Shown here: piece after piece, positions 1 through 10,928 of the stretch
Layout: every line of letters starts with the position of its first letter
Numbering within the stretch: position 1 is the first letter of the stretch
Source: Lithospermum erythrorhizon
Taxonomy: Eukaryota; Streptophyta; Magnoliopsida; Boraginales; Boraginaceae
Length of the DNA stretch: 64,000 nucleotides
Direction: 5' to 3'
NCBI GenBank assembly: GCA_019722365.1
Contig: JADFUC010001627.1
Location: 62,001-126,000, forward strand
Made by a program: the position numbers and the translations under genes
The notes under the pieces: model-generated
The model's database searches: none
The model's input: the letters and a program-made list of their open reading frames with translations, nothing else
What the model was told of the DNA's origin: nothing

Positions 1-979
1 GATGACTTAAATTTCTTGAAGTGTAGTTTTATTTCGCATGAAATATCTTTCAAGCTGTCATATAATGTGATCTTGAAGCTTAGATAATAGCGGCCATTAT
101 AATAATATAATAGACCATTAATATTATTATCGCGGTTATGCATGAATCTATGTCAGCATATACAGTGTTATCTTGAAACCGGCTAGTAGTTACAATTCTT
201 ATGGTTGAATGTTACATTTTAAGTAATCACATTCACTAAACAGTAAATGAATTATTACAACAGTGTCTGATGGGCATAATAAATGCGGCAAATAACTAAT
301 TTCCAACATAACGATTCCTTCTTTTTTTGTTCCTTTAATGGGTGGAAATGATGTAAGATTTGTGGGGAGGGTTGTTGGTGGTGGTAGGGGGAAAATGTGG
401 TGGGGTAGGGTGGTGGTGGTGGTGATGATTTGGAGAAGGAAGTTGGAAAAAAGGAAGAATGAAGTTAACTTAGGAGCATATTAATAGATAAAGACTATAA
501 TACCCTGCTAAAATATTTAAAAATGCCCCAAAACAAGTAGTCAACTCCAAATACACACGGGGTTATCAATATTTAACTAAATTCGAAATGTGAGTGATCC
601 AAAACGATTATTATCAAAATAGGGTGATCAAAGTTGAAAAATTATCAAATGTTAGTGATCTTTGGTGCCATTCGCCGTTTTAAATAATACTTATGTCGTA
701 CCTGATCCAACACATGCCCAATTTTATTCAACAGGTGCTATACATTTTATATAAACATTATAGTATAATTACATATACTTAAATATAAATTGTACTTAAT
801 GAGGTAAACATCTTAATATTTATTAAATAAAAAATCTTAAAATTAATATTTTAAAAAATACTATATCAGATCACTAAGATTGTCGCGTTGTCTTTTCATG
901 AGTGAATTAACAAATTTCGATGCTTGATTGACATCAAACCTTTTATTTGAATCAAAATTATCAAGTTAATAGTAAAGTA
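1..979. other. AT-rich non-coding DNA with a G-rich tract
   Basis: No reading frame with recognisable content on either strand. The only compositional feature is a G-rich stretch at about 361-428 made of GGT/GGGG runs. The rest is AT-rich and could be decayed transposon sequence, but I find no terminal repeats. Confidence 0.6.
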
Positions 980-1808
980 TGTTGAAAATACTACAAAATA
1001 TTGATATATTTTGGATATTCTATCATTATATATAATATTACACTAATCTTATAAATCGAATCCATGATCCTTACTAATTACAAACTAATAATTAAAAGAG
1101 ACATAAGTATGTACCGTTCTTCGAGAATTAAAATAGCAATGAAATATTATGATGGAATCCTGCGAGCATTCAAAAGCGGGAGCCTCAAGAGTATGTACCG
1201 TTCTTCGAGAATCGGCGAAAACCTTGAGTTGTGTAGAAAAAAACCAAATGGTTTTCTTCACTCCTCTTGCTGACTAAATAAGAAGGGGAGAGCTTTTGCC
1301 TTTCACACTATTTCTCGAAATGAATAAAGTGATGAGCAAAACTCTTCATCCAGTGGTGAGTGCTTTATATAGGGTTTGAGATCCTAAGTTTTAGGCTCAT
1401 GATGACGTGGGAGAAAAATATTCTACTTCTCCTCCCTAGGCTGCCGCCCGAGAAGTGAGGCGGCAAGATTTGAAATTGAAATCTTGCCCCCAACATTTCA
1501 TACAGTTTCATTTTAAACCCCGGAAGTTACAATCGAATTATGACTTGATTTTGTTGTATGTGTGTGACCTCTTAGGCTTGACTGACAATGGACATACATT
1601 AATAAATGTTAACCGAATATTATAGTTAATATATTGATTATGAACGGACCCTAGTAAGACATCATAATCCCAGTGTTACATCGGTATCCTAATACGAACA
1701 TTGTCATACAATCGAACGATATATGTGAACTTAAACTTAAATGAGTTAATCGGTTATACAATCGAATTGTTCAACGGGCATCATTTCAAATATCTCATAT
1801 TTCCAACA
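980..1808 (-). repeat. 3' LTR of Copia-A
   Basis: On the plus strand the segment opens with TGTTGAAAATA and closes with TATTTCCAACA, a near-perfect short inverted pair (10 of 11) of the TG...CA kind that bounds LTRs. Immediately to the right, CTCCCACTTGCCC reads on the minus strand as a purine-rich polypurine tract, so this is the 3' LTR of a minus-strand element. A TATATAAAG box lies on the minus strand at 1363-1371. Related LTR sequence recurs at 10510-10928 and about 52226-53088. A 23-bp sequence is repeated inside it at 1106 and 1190. The left boundary is inferred from the inverted termini. Confidence 0.75.
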
Positions 1809-2739
1809 CTCCCACTTGCCCTTGGATGATTACTTGTATCAACGATTCCTTAACTTGATTTTTTAGCAGTTGAGCTATGGTAAGATTATTATCACCAAAT
1901 TCTACCCAATAGTTTTCTTAGTTTCACAATTAATCACGTCTCGAGCCTGTGGAATGTGCCATCACAATCATTGTTTATTCACCAGATATGTCGAGAAAAC
2001 TACTTGACATATCCGATTGAATCCCATATAATGTGCAGGTATTTTCATTATTACATTTGCTTAGCGTACTTTCGACACCCGTATGCGTTATAGTCTTCCT
2101 GCAACGTTGACATGGTCAAAATATAATACTCTTGTAAAATGAAATCTTGACACGTAGGTCGAAGAATCGCCATTTAACTATAAGTTCTATGAGAATCTCC
2201 TTAGGATATTGATATGTTATCTTCTAAGTTTCCTTGCGGTCGTGTCTAGTTACACTTGAAACGCTACTTGACGTAAATACATGTGATTGATTAGAGTACA
2301 CTCCTTTTTGATCCATGTGATCCGGACAGCCACACACACTAGTCGTTTGGTGTTCGATTCAAATCAGTGAACACCGGATTAGGGACAGAGCATTTTCATG
2401 GTTCTTTAGGCTTGATAGAGGATTTCTTGTTCATATAACATATCTGCAGATCTCTCTAGATAACCTTAGATTGCTAATGAAATCAAAGTGTCATTGCTTG
2501 GGTAATGAAATACATATGTATATGCATTATATAAATATATACAAATATATAAACAAGGTGAATATATTTATTGAATTTAGAAGCTTGCAATTTATATATT
2601 GTCTTGACAATTGAAAATACTTATAATGGCGAAACCCTTTCAAAACTAATGCGGCTCGCATTACACTTCTCAATCGGCATTATGCATGTGCTTGTCATGT
2701 ATGACTTACAATTAGTAAGCTTAGTTAAAGTGCTGCTAA
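1809..2739 (-). other. Non-coding 3' region of Copia-A, between RNase H and 3' LTR
   Basis: Starts with the polypurine tract (minus strand) and has no reading frame. Blocks such as GAAGAATCGCCATTTAAC (about 2160) and TGGTGTTCGATTC (about 2350) recur at 53460-53690, and the second again at 56910, so this region is a conserved part of the family rather than random sequence. Confidence 0.6.
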
Positions 2740-3836
2740 ATTATCGTATGTGTCTACTTCATATGCTCACGTATCCTCTTTTGACTATATTCAGTCAGAT
2801 GGTATTTCTGATGCATTACTTGGATGGGTGATGCTCTTAGGTTCATAGCACGAGCAATTGCACTAGTGTTTATGCATAAAGATGCTAGATTCTCAAATAT
2901 GATGCATCCAGAGTTCGCTACGAACTTCTTGATTGACAAGCTACTTTGGCAGCTTACGTCTTCTGTATACTTTAACCACATTGTGAGTCGGCATGATGCC
3001 TTGTTTGCTCTTGCACCAGGCTGCTTTGCTCCACCGTTCGGGCGAGAATACATAACAGGGCGAGATCTAGAATCATCTCATCGGGTTTAGGCAGCATCGG
3101 TGTAACGCTACCTATGACTTCGTTCTCCCCTAAGGTACCTGAGGCATGCATCCTTAGTTGGCACCGAGTACTTAAGGATAACGTTTATTATTTGTCAATA
3201 TCGTCACTGGACATGATTGATAACGACTAAGTTACACTCAAAAGCGTAAGCAACATGCAGTCGTGTCTGTGGCTTGAGCATACATGAAGATCATATGGCA
3301 GGCATAGGAACCTTTACTCGTATTTCTTTATCACCGACTTGAAGTGGGGGTATCGAGCGAATGAGAGATATTTCATCTCTCATGGGAAGATGCCCTTCTT
3401 GAAGTTCTCCGCTATGGAATCTATGTAGAAACTTATCAATATAAGTGTTGACTTCGGTCTAATGAGCTTTTGAGCGATTCACATCTATCTTGATTCGAGA
3501 ATGTATGAGCTGCTTGAGTCTTTCATTGAAATATTTACATAGCCGTCCTTTGGTGACTCAAGTATACTTCATAATCATTTCAATGATTAGTATCTACATG
3601 AGGACCCACAAAATCTGATATGGCTCCAGTAACCTTCTTGTATACACGAAAGAATCTTCTTAGATTTCTTGCAAGTCAAAACCTTTGATTCTTTAATTGG
3701 CCGAAGATTCCAGCTTCTTGAATGTTTGCTTCGGTCGTAGATGGATGCGTGGCCCAGCTGCGTACCTTCTTAGGCCCTTTTGGACATGTAAATCCAGGAC
3801 GTTGTGTCATGTACACTTCCTTTTCTAGATGATTAT
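2740..3836 (-). pseudogene. Copia-A RT C-terminal half and RNase H remnant
   Basis: Reading right to left on the minus strand, the RT continues from the solo LTR edge with EKEVYMTQ and GFTCPK, then VYKKVTGA (about 3640), the region before the YVDD box. The C-terminal RT is recognisable from FKKGIFPMRDEISL (about 3400). RNase H follows: LNGGA-like 'RPNGGAK' near 3040, then 'NTSAIARA' and 'HQKYHL' in a 99-codon open stretch (2754-3053), matching the copia patterns DN.GAIA.AK and SKHI..KYHLIRE. The catalytic RT box and the central RNase H acidic residues are not intact. Several frameshifts and stops separate the pieces, so it is non-functional. Confidence 0.75.
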
Positions 3837-3841
3837 TTAGG

Positions 3842-6469
3842 TGAAATAACCCGTTACGTTTTAAATATTTTAAAATATATTAAATAAATCGCTTGGTGAT
3901 GTGACTCGGAGATAGTATAAATACTTTTGGAATAAAATAGAATAACCGAGACGAGTATAAACGAGTAGTATTTTGTTGCTCGAATAATAATATATTTAGG
4001 ATCGTTTTCATTAAATTTAATTCTGAAGTGTAGAAATAAAACCAGCACCAAACATCTTTTCTTTCTTGCCATATCTATTTCACCCTTAACTTAAAACCCT
4101 CATCTCTCCCTATTGTTGCCTCCATGTCATGTGCCTTACTCATTATATATTTTTATTATGTAAAACTATCATCTAAAATTCAAGCTTTAAGTGTTCCTAT
4201 AATCATCTAAGCATCTAAGGTATATGATACAACTCTTAATCTCTTAATTTTATGTCTGAAAGAATCTTGATAATATTTTATTTTTGTTTTATAATTGGAA
4301 AATTTAAAACATGGGTATGATATATTTAGATTCAGAATCTTTATATAATTAATGGTGGACTAAAATTATATCTTATTATAGGCAAAATATTGGATATTTT
4401 TTAGAAGTATATCTCTGAAAAATAATTACTTTATGTTTAGGGTTGGATTTTTAATTAATTAATTTCATTTTTATAAGAAAAAATAAGAAATAAATAATAA
4501 ATGTGCTTTAAAAATCATCAAATTCTGATTATAAGTAATTTTTGATATAAAGAGTTTATTTGTTAAAGAAATTTTCAATTTTTATTTCGTTTGATGTTTA
4601 TTATAAATTTTGGGAGGTTAATTACCTAAAACTGCGATATAAATGAAATAAATATAAATTTTGTGAAAAAATTCAAGAGATTATTTTTTCAGAGATTTGC
4701 TACTGGAAATCGATCTTCTCAATAAAATTTAAATTTTTTGGAAATCGTTTGCTATTTGTGAGGAATTAATGACTAGAAAAGATATTTAAATCAAAGAAAA
4801 TTAGTTTGGAGCTTGAAAATTTAGTATTTTAATTTTTCAGTAACCATGAAGGTATAAATAAGATAAGTTTCAATGTTTGTAATTTTTGAAGATGAGTTGC
4901 TATTTATTACAAATTATGGGTGTTAAAATAACTAGAATTATACTTAAATGGAGAAAAATAGATTTTATTGAAGAAATTATTTTTGGGCAGTATATTTGAG
5001 TACTCTAACTATATTTTAAGTTGGTAAAAGTTTATGAAAATTTATGAAATTATTTTGGTATTTATTTGATGTTTTAAGAAGTAAAAATGGAGAAATTCTA
5101 AAGTGAAAAATGATACTTTAAAAAGGGAGTTAAATTCTGAAATAATAATAATCTTTGGGGATGATATTTTAGGTAGTTAAGGATGTTCAAATGTAAAATA
5201 AGTCTAGAACTCCAAAAAGTTATAAGCTAGAACTATATTAGGAGTAAAAGCATAAATCGTGAGATGTCGACATGAAATCGTTTTTGAATAGGGAGTTGAC
5301 CAGAACCGGGTCCTTGGACTAACTAGTTGAATACTAGTAGATTTCGTTTTTTTGCTTTCGAGGTGATCATCTCACATTATGGTAACTTATTACAAAATGG
5401 TGTTTATGTGTATTGATATGTAATGGATTGGTTGAGTTGTGGTAAATAGTTGGTTATATTATATATGGGGTGCTTGAAGTGTGGGTTGATGAGTTGCATG
5501 ATGAGTTATACATTAGTTGTGGAGATTTATTGGTGGTTTGTGGATATTCTATAATGGGCTCTGCTAGCTAAGAGCTACAGATGCGGTTGATGTGCTCTGG
5601 CAGCCTAAGAGCTACAGATGCGGTAGATGTGCCCTGTACTACAGGTGCGGTAGATAAAATCCTTGTATTAAATGAGGACACGACTCCTAGGTAGAGGTAG
5701 AAGTGTATATATATTTATACATATGCTCGTTTATTTTAATGGCCATAGGGTGGTGTTTATGATGGGAGTTAGTATTATGTTGATAGTGTACTCTGATTGG
5801 CGATGGTTTTCTTTGTATTAATGGGAACTTCTATGTTATTCATAAGTTGTGTATTTCATACAAAAGTTGATGCGTTTGACCTTATATTATTATGCCCCGT
5901 GTTTATGATTTAAATGATGCCTATAAGGATGTATGCCTTTATACATGTGCACGTATGTGTAGTTGGTTACTACCTGTGCGATATTTAATCACTAAGCTTC
6001 GTAACTTACCCCCTTTTCTCAATGGACGGGCCTTTTATGCCTAGGTTTTTAGGAGTTGATTGCGGGAGGTTAGGAGGCTGCGTTGTGAGATTCTTTGAAG
6101 ATCGTAAAATTGAGACGGTGGTGGCTAGAAGTCCTCAACAGTCCTTCATCTATTGATTCCTTTTGTCGTGTGTTCAAACATATGTTGTATTTTTCAGGAG
6201 TCATGTTAGACCATACTATTACTATGATGTATTTTGGAGATTATGTCGTTATGATGTTTGATTGTATTATTCGGACTTTGATGTATGATTATATGTTGGA
6301 TGATGTGTTTTAGTGGTGTGTTATTGGTTCACCTCGATGGATACAAGTACTTTATTATTATTATTATCAATTGAAGTCTTTTTATGTTGTCATCCATCGG
6401 TGGTGACTCACGGGTATTCGGGTTGTGTAGTCCTAACCTCGAGGCGGCCGACTGGGGCGAATCGTTACA
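3842..6469 (+). repeat. Solo gypsy LTR, 2628 bp, nested in Copia-A
   Basis: Begins TGAAATAACCCGTTACG and ends CGAATCGTTACA, the same termini (same strand sense) as the minus-strand LTRs of Gypsy-2 and Gypsy-3. It is flanked by a perfect 5-bp duplication TTAGG (3837-3841 and 6470-6474). The flanks rejoin into one copia RT frame: MDVKT on the right side (about 6497-6483, minus) and NHLEKEVYMTQ on the left. No internal gypsy sequence remains, so this is a solo LTR left by LTR-LTR recombination. It contains a tandem repeat at 5559-5656. Confidence 0.9.
5559..5656. repeat. Tandem repeat, about 36 bp x 2.7, within the solo LTR
   Basis: Units start at 5559, 5595 and 5632. Each carries AGCTACAGATGCGGT or a close variant (third unit ACTACAGGTGCGGT) followed by AGATGTG. 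Part of the gypsy LTR. Confidence 0.8.
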
Positions 6470-6474
6470 TTAGG

Positions 6475-7860
6475 AACTCACGTTTTTACATCCATCTACT
6501 ATATTTCATTACCATTTCCAGTCTAGCCTTATAAACACGGACGTTTCCTTCTTTATCCAGTTTTCGTTTAAATACCCATTTACACTTTCGATGTGTCTTA
6601 AGCACAGGTAAGTCTATCAATATCATTTCTCGTTGTGTTAAGACAGTCGATCTTGGATTTCATGGCTAAAGTCATTCACCGTCTTACTCCTTTGGCCCAG
6701 CTTCATTGTAAGAAGGTTAGTCACTTTCAGCTAAGAAAGCTGCCATTGCACTCTACTATCAGGGTTCTTGAGAGTTCTATGAATCTTCTCGGGGATTTGG
6801 TAGAATCTCGGGAGGATTCGTCCAAGGTTTCCTATGGGTTGAGTGGGACAGCACATGTAGAAGGATCACCTCGTAGGGAAATTCGGGTGCATTGGCAGCC
6901 TCCTCTCGTTCTAAACAAGTTCAGATCATTATCCACAGTCTTTTTGTCCATGAATTACCTTTCAAGGAATACATCGGTACAACAACAAAAGATTTTATTG
7001 TCGACTTTTAAAATTAAGTAATACCCTAGAGTTTCCTTAGGGTATCCAATGAAATAGAATTTGTTGGATTTGGGTCCTAGCTTGTATTTGTTAACTTTCT
7101 TGACATAGACGTTACTCCCCCAAATTCTCATGTATGGTATCTTAGGAGGTTTCTTAAACCATAACTCATGCGGAGTTAAAGGAGCTGATTTAGTTGAAAC
7201 TTTATTTGAGTACTGCGGTTTCCTGTCACGTATCCCCCATAGATTAGCTGTTAGGATTGAGGTACTCATCATTGATCGAATCATGTCTAAAAGTTCGATT
7301 CCTCCTTTGAATCTGTTGTGTTATGGTGTTTGGCCGAAGTGGTGTGATATTAGACCGTAGTCGGATGTGATTTGAAGTCATGTGAAATCATTCTCCTTCT
7401 ATCATATCGGAGGGAACCTTGATTGTTTTTGTTGAGTTGGTTCTCTACTTTATACGAAATTCTTTGAACACTTCCAAAAGCTTCATGTTTATGATTCAAC
7501 GGATATATGTAACCATGCTCTGCTTGTAGTCATCGGTGAAAGGTTACAAAGTAGCAGAAACCTCTCTGAAGCATGTTCATTGGTCCACATACATTAGTAT
7601 GTATTCCCAACAAATTCGCTGCCTTTTCAGTTCGATTGAAGGAAGACTTAGTCATCTTACCCGTCAACATGGCTGCATGTGTCGAATGATTCAAATTCAT
7701 CCAACTTGAGTACCATACGCTCTGAGTCTTTTCATGCGTTGTAACAAATGTATTGAAGCCTGATGCCTAAGTGGTGGATTCAACTTATTCAATTTCTTCC
7801 TTTTAATATTCAACTTATAGGTCTCTCTAGTTTTGTATTCACAACACGTACAAAGCATTT
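6475..7860 (-). pseudogene. Copia-A integrase and N-terminal RT remnant
   Basis: The integrase core is readable on the minus strand: GKMTKSSFNRTEKAANLLG and VCGPM near 7640-7580, then FTDD-type and HGYIYPLNHKHEAFG near 7520-7460. A 109-codon open stretch (6955-7284) carries the C-terminal part: APLTPHELWFKKPP, YMRIWGSNVYVKK, FIGYPKETLGYY and DVFLER, matching the copia pattern TPYELW...F..WGC..YV...GYP....GYYFY. Left of it the linker to RT is decayed, and MDVKT at about 6497-6483 marks the RT start region cut by the solo LTR. Multiple stops; not functional. Confidence 0.8.
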
Positions 7861-7979
7861 TTTCAAGCTTGTGGCATTACCATAAATGATTCATTTCTAG
7901 AAATAAAAGTAAATATTAAAGCATTTATTGAAATTGAAAAGCCATTCCAAGTTAAACAAGAAGTAAATAATATTTACTT

Positions 7980-8940
7980 GCTCAAAGTGGTACAAAATAA
8001 AAATTGTACAAAATAAGATTTAATCTGCTAGTAATGCTAATTTGTGGGCCGATTGTAATTTGCATGACTTTTGATCTAGTTGCGACCACCGAGTCCACTT
8101 TGCCTTTCTCGGTAGTCTCTTGTGCTTTGGTCTTTGCATTTCGACAAATATGAGTACCCGACCCCATGTAAAACACCCAAGTATCAGAGTAAGAAGTTTC
8201 TAGAGTAATAACGTAAATACATGTAATTAGAATGGTACTAGTTCCATTCTTCTTTTCTGCCGAGTACTTAACACACTTTGTTGCCCGATAACCCCTTGAT
8301 GATATTTATAATTCCTTTTATCCTTCTTGACTGACTTTGTGGTTGTAGTGGTTGGCTATTAACCTTCCCTTTGTCGTTTCCTTTTTGAAGCATTCTTGTT
8401 TGTACCTCAAAACATAGTTAGCGACTTGCCGCTTCTTAAGGTTACGCTCGGCATTGGTAGTCATACCGTGCCCAACCGATACTTGAGTTATGGGCGATGC
8501 ATGTTAAAGTTCATCACAAAGTTGCTACAGGCAGTCGGGCATGATTTGAGGATGATATCTCTTGCCCGGCTCCTGAGGCAGTGAGCCAAGTGAGTCGGCA
8601 CTTTCGACCCGACCCTATCATCTTTATGACATGGGGACTCGTAGGGGCATCCGTTGCCCATCTTACAATCAATGAGGACACAAATATTGCGTCTTTGCTT
8701 TTTGGAACAACTTTTCTAAGTTTCACGTCGTCTTGTAAGCATTGACATTTTGAATTGAATCGAAGATTCGATTCCATGTTTACTTGACATTAAGACATTG
8801 GACATGATGGCGTCATCATATGCTATTGATAGGAAAGCTTGACTTTCATCATGCGCCTTGAGGGGGCTGCGGAAGAAACATGGTTTATGCGTATTTGGTC
8901 CTCTCCCGGACTTGAGAACTATTCTCAAGTTTCTGTAGCC
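7980..8940 (-). pseudogene. Copia-A gag and protease remnant
   Basis: The protease is seen in an open stretch at 7982-8176: 'YMGSGTHICRN' corresponds to the copia active site D[TS]G.G.HIC, but the catalytic Asp-Thr is replaced by Tyr-Met. It ends YFVPL, matching the conserved YVP motif after the flap. Upstream (8210-8330) the tail of the gag zinc knuckle is readable as KCVKYSAEKKNGT after a degraded CCHC. The gag N-terminal part lies at about 8350-8940 with an 87-codon open stretch (8514-8777). No continuous frame links the pieces. Confidence 0.65.
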
Positions 8941-9200
8941 CCAATCTAGGAACTTAATTCCATCATTTCAATGCGAGATCGGGCGTTTTCGAGTTATTAG
9001 TGTTGGAGGTCATTTTGACTACAACAGAACATATGTAAACAAACAACAATTCAGTTTTTATTTATAAGAATGTTCTAATACAAAATAATAGAACATAAAT
9101 ACTAGTACTTAGAATCCCATTGAAAAACACGAAGTATAGCAAGACTTTCATATGATCGAGTCTCAGTCATATAAGTAGGTGATGATACACTAATTATGAT

Positions 9201-10509
9201 TAACATAATCTTGGCGTCACTAAAAGTTCTCCATGGTATTGAAGTGACCTCTTTGTCCATGATGCATTAATGCGACATCATGCACCCACTTAAGTAACCA
9301 AAACTCTTATTAACAATTAGAATGGATGAGCGAGCTTTGAAGTCTTGACTTGAGGTCGTTCAATCCATTCCGTCGAAGGCGTCCGGCCGGAGGCATTAAC
9401 GTAAGTCATCTTAGCATGTCCATCCTCTAGTGACCTCCACCCGACTTTAGAGTTTGGTGTGACAATATTACTTAACTTAATAGTGAGATTAGTTATATTT
9501 AGTAATACTTATGATAATGCTAAGATATATATTCTATCAAACCAAATTTACATCACATCAATCATAAGACTAAATATAACACTTGAGATTAATATTGACT
9601 TACAAGGGAAGCTTTAGTTATACTAGTTGTGCTTCGTTGTCAATAACTAATTTCCGTGCTTTGACTCTCTAGTAGGGTCTCCATCTTTTTTATTATATTC
9701 TGACTAAATAATAATTAATTCCATAAATAATGCTATACGTATTTTATAAATACAAATAAGTCATATCATAAATTTCATATCATATATCCATGTTATGATT
9801 AATTATCTTAATTATATTTATATAGTATAGATGAAAAAAATTGAGCAAATTGCCATATCCAACATTCAGATTATACCTGTGCAATTATCAAATAACATAC
9901 ACGATTTTAATTGCTTATTCAAGAGAGTAATTCAACTTTGAAGTTTATGTCATTATCAAATAATTTCATACTTATATCTAATTTAAATATTTTTTGAAAA
10001 TTTTAATTAATTCTAGTCTAATTAGAAATAAATAAAACTAATTATAATCCAATTAGAACTGACATTGCAATAAATTAAATTGATTAAATTAATCCGAGAT
10101 GAAATTAATTTCAAATCAATTTGATCGATGTCCAAACATCTTAACGAGCCGAGGTGCAACTGAGCGATAGCGGGCGGGCAAAAGGATGGCTGATAGGTTC
10201 GAACCTAGGGTTCGAAAACCATCATTAAATTGCATTGCCGCCTAAGGTGGTGGTGAGTAAGTAATGTCGTCTACTTCCTCGGGAGGTGATGGTGAATTTA
10301 ATTCATGTTTGATTCTATTGAATAATTTTAGTACAACATTCAAATGTTGTGCCACGTATATCAAGTTTGAAAGCCCGACTAACTATTAATCACTTTAATT
10401 ATTATACATAAGCGAAGTTAAAGATTAACATGAAGAAAAATATAGCATATATTGATTGTAAATTCATGAATGTATTTAAATTACATAAATGATATAGTGG
10501 CTGAGGCAT
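9201..10509. other. AT-rich non-coding region with a block repeated at 21092
   Basis: No gene recognised. The block at 9444-9720 (starting ACTTTAGAGTTTGG) is clearly homologous to 21092-21380 beside the other end of Copia-B, so both are probably parts of the 5' region of this copia family. A short GC-richer section at 10140-10300 contains two TTCGAA-centred motifs that resemble a tRNA B box but have no tRNA context. Confidence 0.5.
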
Positions 10510-10928
10510 TGTTGGTGTTTCTAATAATTCTAATAATACTATGGATCTGATCCCATAATCACTACTAATTTATAAATAATAATTAAAAACACAATCTATT
10601 ACCGTTTTCTAGAATAATGAATAATAATAATTTGAATCAATATGATAGAAGACCCCGAGCATTAGTAGTCATAGATTTTCCACACCAACGAGCGAACAAG
10701 TCCCTCAGGAGTTTTTACTAGAACTCCTTTAAATATTGAACTAAGGAAGGCGATTAGAGTGAAAATCAGAAGGGATTTTCCTACATACTAGTCGACCAAA
10801 ATAAGAAGGGAGGGAGAGAGAGATTTTTGCCTTTCACAAATGTATATACCAAAAAATTAAATGAGTTAATCGGTTGTGAAATCGAATTGTTCAACGGGAA
10901 TTATTTAAAATATCTCATATTTCCAACA
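10510..10928 (-). repeat. LTR of Copia-B, internally deleted
   Basis: Ends ATATCTCATATTTCCAACA exactly like the Copia-A LTR and opens with TGTTGG. Compared with 980-1808 it lacks about 430 bp (the part equivalent to roughly 1302-1740), joining TTTGCCTTTCACA directly to the AAATGAGTTAATCGG segment. The right side begins TCCCA, a shortened polypurine tract, so it is the 3' LTR of a minus-strand copy. Confidence 0.65.

Larger units (their letters stand above)
980..9200 (-). mobile_element. Copia-A: degenerate Ty1/copia retrotransposon, interrupted by a gypsy solo LTR
   Basis: Minus-strand order from right to left is gag (about 8940-8180), protease (8176-7980), integrase (about 7860-6955), reverse transcriptase (6700-6475 continuing at 3836-3330), RNase H (3110-2740), a long non-coding 3' region (2450-1809) and the 3' LTR. 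This is the Ty1/copia order, with integrase before RT. Every domain carries stops or frameshifts. The solo gypsy LTR at 3842-6469 sits inside RT. The 5' end is unclear: a weak tRNA-primer-like TGATGATACAC lies at about 9181-9192 but no matching 5' LTR could be placed after it. Copia-B and the segments at 53089 and 56815 belong to the same family. Confidence 0.8.

Noticed and set aside
10190..10222. tRNA-like B-box motifs (GGTTCGAACCT and GGGTTCGAAAACC)
   Set aside because: No acceptor stem, anticodon arm or A box at the right distance; probably chance palindromes around TTCGAA.
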